Shown: one piece after another, positions 6,475 to 8,534 of the stretch
Layout: each line of letters starts with the position of its first letter
Position numbering within the stretch: the first letter of the stretch is position 1
Source of the DNA: Acidobacteriota bacterium
GTDB lineage: Bacteria > Acidobacteriota > Terriglobia > Terriglobales > Acidobacteriaceae
Length of the DNA stretch: 8,534 nt
Assembly: GCA_021779695.1 (NCBI GenBank)
Contig: JAJYAE010000187.1
Location: forward strand, 1 to 8,534
Reading direction: 5' to 3'
The notes under the pieces: model-generated
Databases searched by the model: none
What the model saw: the letters and a program-made list of their open reading frames with translations, nothing else
Told to the model about the DNA's origin: nothing
Position numbers and translations under genes: made by a program

Positions 6475-6912
6475 TTAGCCGACGACTTCGATACCCATGG
6501 AGCGGGCTGTGCCCTTGATGCTCTTGATAGCCGTTTCGACCGAGGCGGCATTGAGGTCGGGCATCTTCTGGGTGGCGATTTCGCGCACCTGCTTCTCGGT
6601 CACCTTGCCGACCTTCTCCTTGTTCGGCGTGCCGGAGCCCTTCTGCAGGCCTGCGGCCTTTTTGAGCAGGATTGAGGCGGGCGGGGTCTTGGTGACAAAG
6701 GTGAAGCTGCGGTCGGCATAGACAGTGATCACCACCGGGATGATGAGGCCGGCCATCTCCTTGTTCTGCGTGCGGGCGTTGAACTGCTTGCAGAACTCCA
6801 TGATGTTGACCTGCGCCTGGCCGAGCGCGGGGCCGACCGGCGGTGCGGGTGTGGCCTTGCCGGCTTCAATCTGAAGCTTGACGTAGGTGGATACTTTCTT
6901 CGGAGGTGCCAT
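6475..6912 (-). CDS. rplK: 50S ribosomal protein L11
   Basis: L11 binds the GTPase-associated region of 23S rRNA (near the thiostrepton site) at the stalk base. The 145-residue product has the N-terminal domain with [20 protein letters not shown] (12-31), whose prolines form the known thiostrepton-contact region, and the C-terminal rRNA-binding domain with [14 protein letters not shown] (92-105) and the final [15 protein letters not shown] (129-143). Length is normal. The ATG at 6910-6912 follows AAGGA, which sits inside a hairpin (6916-6930). It is the last gene of the tuf-side transcript. Its usual partner rplA is displaced by 1.8 kb, so the L11-L1 translational coupling of E. coli cannot operate here. 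Confidence 0.98.
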   Translation of the reverse strand: MAPPKKVSTYVKLQIEAGKATPAPPVGPALGQAQVNIMEFCKQFNARTQNKEMAGLIIPVVITVYADRSFTFVTKTPPASILLKKAAGLQKGSGTPNKEKVGKVTEKQVREIATQKMPDLNAASVETAIKSIKGTARSMGIEVVG

Positions 6913-6915
6913 GTT

Positions 6916-6930
6916 GGTTCCTTCGGAACC
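6916..6930 (-). promoter_or_regulatory. Hairpin covering the rplK ribosome binding site
   Basis: On the minus strand GGTTCC-GAA-GGAACC is a perfect 6-bp inverted repeat with a 3-nt loop. The rplK Shine-Dalgarno sequence (AAGGA) lies in its loop and 3' arm, 3 nt after which the spacer to the ATG begins. When folded, the hairpin would hide the site, so rplK translation may be controlled by melting of this hairpin or by protein binding. The pairing is seen; the regulatory role is inferred. Confidence 0.5.
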
Positions 6931-6936
6931 AGCTTT

Positions 6937-7072
6937 TAGCTCCTAGCTTCTAGCCTCGAGCTGGTCATTTCTCTGTTGAATTTTGAAGTTGCTGCTTAAG
7001 CGTTCGCTGCTAAACCGGGGGCGGCTAGGATCGCGCACCGGCCAGAAGCTAGGAGCTAGTAGCTAGGAGCTG
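6937..7072. repeat. REP-like inverted repeat in the nusG-rplK spacer
   Basis: TAGCTCCTAGCTTCT (6937-6951) recurs exactly as its reverse complement at 7044-7058, with 92 nt between. Further AGCTAGGAGCT units extend the right arm to 7071, and AGCTCCTAGCT in the left arm (6938-6948) is complementary to that copy also. The arms are built from a short iterated AGCT(A/C/T)CTAGC theme. They nearly fill the 163-nt spacer and could fold the nusG-rplK message into a long hairpin. A related but weaker element occurs at 8119-8220, which suggests a dispersed intergenic repeat family. Confidence 0.7.
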
Positions 7073-7075
7073 CAA

Positions 7076-7660
7076 CTACACAATCTTTTCGACTTTGCCA
7101 AACTCGAGTTCGACCGGGGTGGAGCGGCCGAAGATGGTCACCATGACCTTGAGCGTCTCGCGATCTTCGTTGATTTCATCCACCACGCCGTTGAAGTTGG
7201 CAAAGGGCCCGTCGGTGATGCGGACGGATTCGTTTTTCTCAAATTTGATCTTGAGCCGGGGCTTGTCTTTCGTGGTCTCAGAACGGAAGAGAATGGAACT
7301 GACCTCTTCTTCGGAGAGAGCAACCGGCTTGTCGCCGGTGCCCAGAAAGCCCGTCACCTTGGGCGTCTCTTTCAGGACGTGCCAGAGCTCATTATCGAGA
7401 TCCATTTCAACTAATACGTAGCCTGGAAGAAAGACGCGCTCAACGGTTCGCTTTTTGCCGTTGATGATCTCCGTCACCGGTTCGGTGGGAATCATGACCC
7501 GGCCGACACGATCCTTGAGTCCGAAGGCCGTCACACGGCTTTCAATGGACTCGCGCACCTTGCGCTCGAAACCTGAGTAGGCGTGCAGGATGTACCATTT
7601 GAAACGCTCGTTGCGCTCCGGTTGTGGCTGCTCGGCGGGTTGTTCCAGTTCTTCTGCCAT
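7076..7660 (-). CDS. nusG: Transcription termination/antitermination factor NusG
   Basis: NusG binds RNA polymerase at the clamp, promotes processive elongation, and links to Rho or to ribosomal S10. The 194-residue product has an acidic Glu/Gln-rich N-terminal extension (1-17), the NGN domain (about 20-110) opening with [14 protein letters not shown] (22-35) and including [14 protein letters not shown] (76-89), a linker, and the C-terminal KOW domain (about 140-194) with [15 protein letters not shown] (146-160). The ATG at 7658-7660 is preceded only by a weak GAG-type site. It follows secE after 27 nt in the universal secE-nusG order. The stop codon abuts the repeat before rplK. Confidence 0.98.
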   Translation of the reverse strand: MAEELEQPAEQPQPERNERFKWYILHAYSGFERKVRESIESRVTAFGLKDRVGRVMIPTEPVTEIINGKKRTVERVFLPGYVLVEMDLDNELWHVLKETPKVTGFLGTGDKPVALSEEEVSSILFRSETTKDKPRLKIKFEKNESVRITDGPFANFNGVVDEINEDRETLKVMVTIFGRSTPVELEFGKVEKIV

Positions 7661-7687
7661 TTTGTTCTCGATTCGATCAGAGCCGAC

Positions 7688-7987
7688 TTATTGCGCGCCA
7701 CCCAGGCGCGTCAGCACTTCATGCAAGGCCCGGTTGAAGATGAGGTCCACCACAAAGAAGAAGAACCCGAAGACGAAGACCGTAACGATCACCACGGAAG
7801 TGGTGGTCTGGACTTCCTTGCGCGTGGGCGCGACGACCTTGCGCATTTCCGCACGAACATCCGTTAGAAAGCTCGTCAGGTTGCTCCACAAGCCCTTCGC
7901 TCCCTCTGAGACGTTAGTGAGGGCGCCGGGTTCCTGCAGCTTGGCGGACCGCTGTTCGCCTTTTTCGATTGCTGCCTTGCTCGCCAT
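7688..7987 (-). CDS. secE: Preprotein translocase subunit SecE
   Basis: SecE is the small essential membrane subunit that clamps SecY in the protein translocation channel. The 99-residue product has a polar N-terminal stretch (1-35), the conserved amphipathic helix FLTDVRAEMRKVVAPTRKEV (40-59), and a single transmembrane helix (about 63-84, VVIVTVFVFGFFFFVVDLIF in the middle). This is the short one-helix form, unlike the three-helix E. coli protein. I chose the ATG at 7985-7987, preceded by AAAGGATTGGAAGT. Upstream in-frame codons reach an ATG at 8068 but read through the tRNA-Trp gene and give the typical spurious GVRIPPPLPE. It lies 51 nt downstream of the tRNA and is cotranscribed with nusG. 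Confidence 0.95.
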   Translation of the reverse strand: MASKAAIEKGEQRSAKLQEPGALTNVSEGAKGLWSNLTSFLTDVRAEMRKVVAPTRKEVQTTTSVVIVTVFVFGFFFFVVDLIFNRALHEVLTRLGGAQ

Positions 7988-8038
7988 ACTTCCAATCCTT
8001 TGCGTCCTGTGATGCCGATGGACGCACTCTGCAAACTC

Positions 8039-8114
8039 TGGCAGGGGCGGAGGGATTCGAACCCCCAAGTTCGGTTTTGGAGACCGACAGTTTAACCGTT
8101 GAGCTTACGCCCCT
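8039..8114 (-). tRNA. trnW: tRNA-Trp (anticodon CCA)
   Basis: The 76-nt minus-strand sequence folds as a tRNA. The acceptor stem is AGGGGCG with CGCCCCT, the anticodon arm is TCGGT-CTCCAAA-ACCGA with anticodon CCA, and the T-arm is GGGGG-TTCGAAT-CCCTC. The discriminator is G and the 3' CCA is encoded (8039-8041). The D-stem has one imperfect pair. The sequence is close to E. coli tRNA-Trp in the acceptor and anticodon arms. It lies between rpmG and secE, a common bacterial position, and is presumably released from the shared transcript by RNase processing. Confidence 0.97.
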
Positions 8115-8118
8115 AAAT

Positions 8119-8220
8119 CAGCTTCCAGCTTCTAGACTTTCGCTTCCAGCTTGTCTGCGGTGGTCCCAACGAGGCTGGACTCCCGATACGACAGCCAGAA
8201 GCTGCAAGCCAGCAGCTAGA
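8119..8220. repeat. REP-like imperfect inverted repeat between rpmG and tRNA-Trp
   Basis: The left arm, CAGCTTCCAGCTTCTAG (8119-8135), is partly complementary to the right arm starting CCAGAAGCTGCAAGCC (8195-8220). The longest exact pairing is CAGCTTCT with AGAAGCTG (8126-8133 with 8197-8204). The theme CCAGAAGCT is shared with the nusG-rplK element. Together with the single-stranded middle it fills the 116-nt spacer. It looks like a degenerate copy of the same repeat class and may form a hairpin in the precursor transcript. Confidence 0.5.
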
Positions 8221-8230
8221 GACTGCTTGT

Positions 8231-8380
8231 TTACTTCGATTCCTTGTGCGCCTGATGCTTGCGGCAGCGCTTACAGAACTTCTTGAACTCGAGACGGCCA
8301 GTGGTCGTCTTCTTGTTCTTCGTCGTTGCGTAGTTGCGCTCCTTGCACTCAGTGCACTGCAGCGTTACGATTTCCCGCAT
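8231..8380 (-). CDS. rpmG: 50S ribosomal protein L33
   Basis: L33 is a small large-subunit protein near the E site. The 49-residue product is [20 protein letters not shown] at its start and is Lys/Arg-rich throughout, ending HKESK. It has two CxxC pairs (C9/C12 and C36/C39), so it is the zinc-binding form and not the cysteine-free paralogue used under zinc limitation. AAGGA lies 6 nt before the ATG at 8378-8380. It follows tuf after 72 nt with no terminator between them, so it is likely cotranscribed with tuf, tRNA-Trp and secE. Confidence 0.97.
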   Translation of the reverse strand: MREIVTLQCTECKERNYATTKNKKTTTGRLEFKKFCKRCRKHQAHKESK

Positions 8381-8381
8381 T

Positions 8382-8389
8382 TCCAATCC
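8382..8389 (-). promoter_or_regulatory. GGATTGGA start-proximal motif before rpmG
   Basis: GGATTGGA lies directly before the rpmG start, overlapping the AAGGA ribosome binding site. The same 8-mer occurs before secE (7991-7998) and before rplL (3205-3212). It may be only a shared Shine-Dalgarno context, or a common translational signal for these genes. Confidence 0.35.
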
Positions 8390-8452
8390 TTCCGGATTTC
8401 AGGGCCAGACAGAATCGTCTCCGAGCTGACCCCTCATCTCCTGTCCCGATTC

Positions 8453-8534
8453 TTACTTGATAATCTCCGAGATGGTTCCGGCGCCGACCGTGCGTCCGCC
8501 CTCGCGGATGGCAAAGCGCAGGCCCTTCTCCATC
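8453..8534 (-). CDS. tuf: Elongation factor Tu, C-terminal 26 residues (partial at right edge)
   Basis: The frame ends with MEKGLRFAIREGGRTVGAG followed by TISEIIK and a TAA stop at 8453-8455. This is the highly conserved end of EF-Tu domain III, the GTPase that delivers aminoacyl-tRNA to the ribosome. The rest lies beyond the right edge. It heads the visible minus-strand series tuf-rpmG-trnW-secE-nusG-rplK. No terminator is seen between tuf and rpmG. Confidence 0.97.
   Translation of the reverse strand, partial: MEKGLRFAIREGGRTVGAGTISEIIK

Noticed and set aside
7988..8068. In-frame N-terminal extension of SecE beginning MGVRIPPPLPE
   Set aside because: It reads through the 3' part of the tRNA-Trp gene; this peptide is a well-known artefact of translating tRNA 3' ends, and the ATG at 7987 has its own ribosome binding site and family N terminus.

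Overview
The window is a conserved translation/transcription gene block, read almost entirely on the minus strand: 3' end of tuf, rpmG, tRNA-Trp, secE, nusG, rplK, rplA, rplJ, rplL and the first 690 codons of rpoB. Two things point to an acidobacterium, probably of the Terriglobia. One is a plus-strand gene for a secreted protein of the acidobacterial VWFA-related type lying inside the block. The other is an eight-cysteine zinc-ribbon-like insert near the N terminus of RpoB, which I recall as typical of that phylum. The moderately GC-rich coding DNA fits. No database search was possible.

Layout from the right edge, in the direction of minus-strand transcription: tuf ends at 8453; rpmG (8231-8380); tRNA-Trp with encoded CCA (8039-8114); secE (7688-7987); nusG (7076-7660); rplK (6475-6912), closed by a very strong hairpin with T-runs on both sides (6423-6457). 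The rplK-rplA pair, normally adjacent, is then interrupted by about 1.8 kb. That stretch holds the plus-strand VWFA-related gene (5150-6082), a small Lys/Pro-rich ORF (6149-6259) and their own terminator (6268-6302). rplA (3989-4696) restarts the minus-strand series from a well-formed promoter (4859-4887) with a leader of about 155 nt, followed by rplJ (3361-3897) and rplL (2816-3196). A terminator-like hairpin lies 25 nt past rplL, and a 743-nt gap without a convincing gene precedes rpoB (start 2072, running off the left edge).

Functionally, the minus-strand genes supply elongation factor Tu, ribosomal proteins L33, L11, L1, L10 and L7/L12 (L11, L10 and L12 make up the stalk and its base; L1 forms the other stalk), the SecE translocon subunit, the NusG elongation factor and the RNA polymerase beta subunit. 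The layout suggests three separately controlled transcription segments (tuf to rplK, rplA to rplL, rpoB onward) in place of one or two long operons. The intergenic regions are rich in RNA structure: a possible L10 autoregulatory leader before rplJ, a hairpin covering the rplK ribosome binding site, and REP-like inverted repeats before rplK and rpmG. I see no mobile element, CRISPR array or defence system; the notable points are the split operon, the RpoB insert and the regulatory structures.
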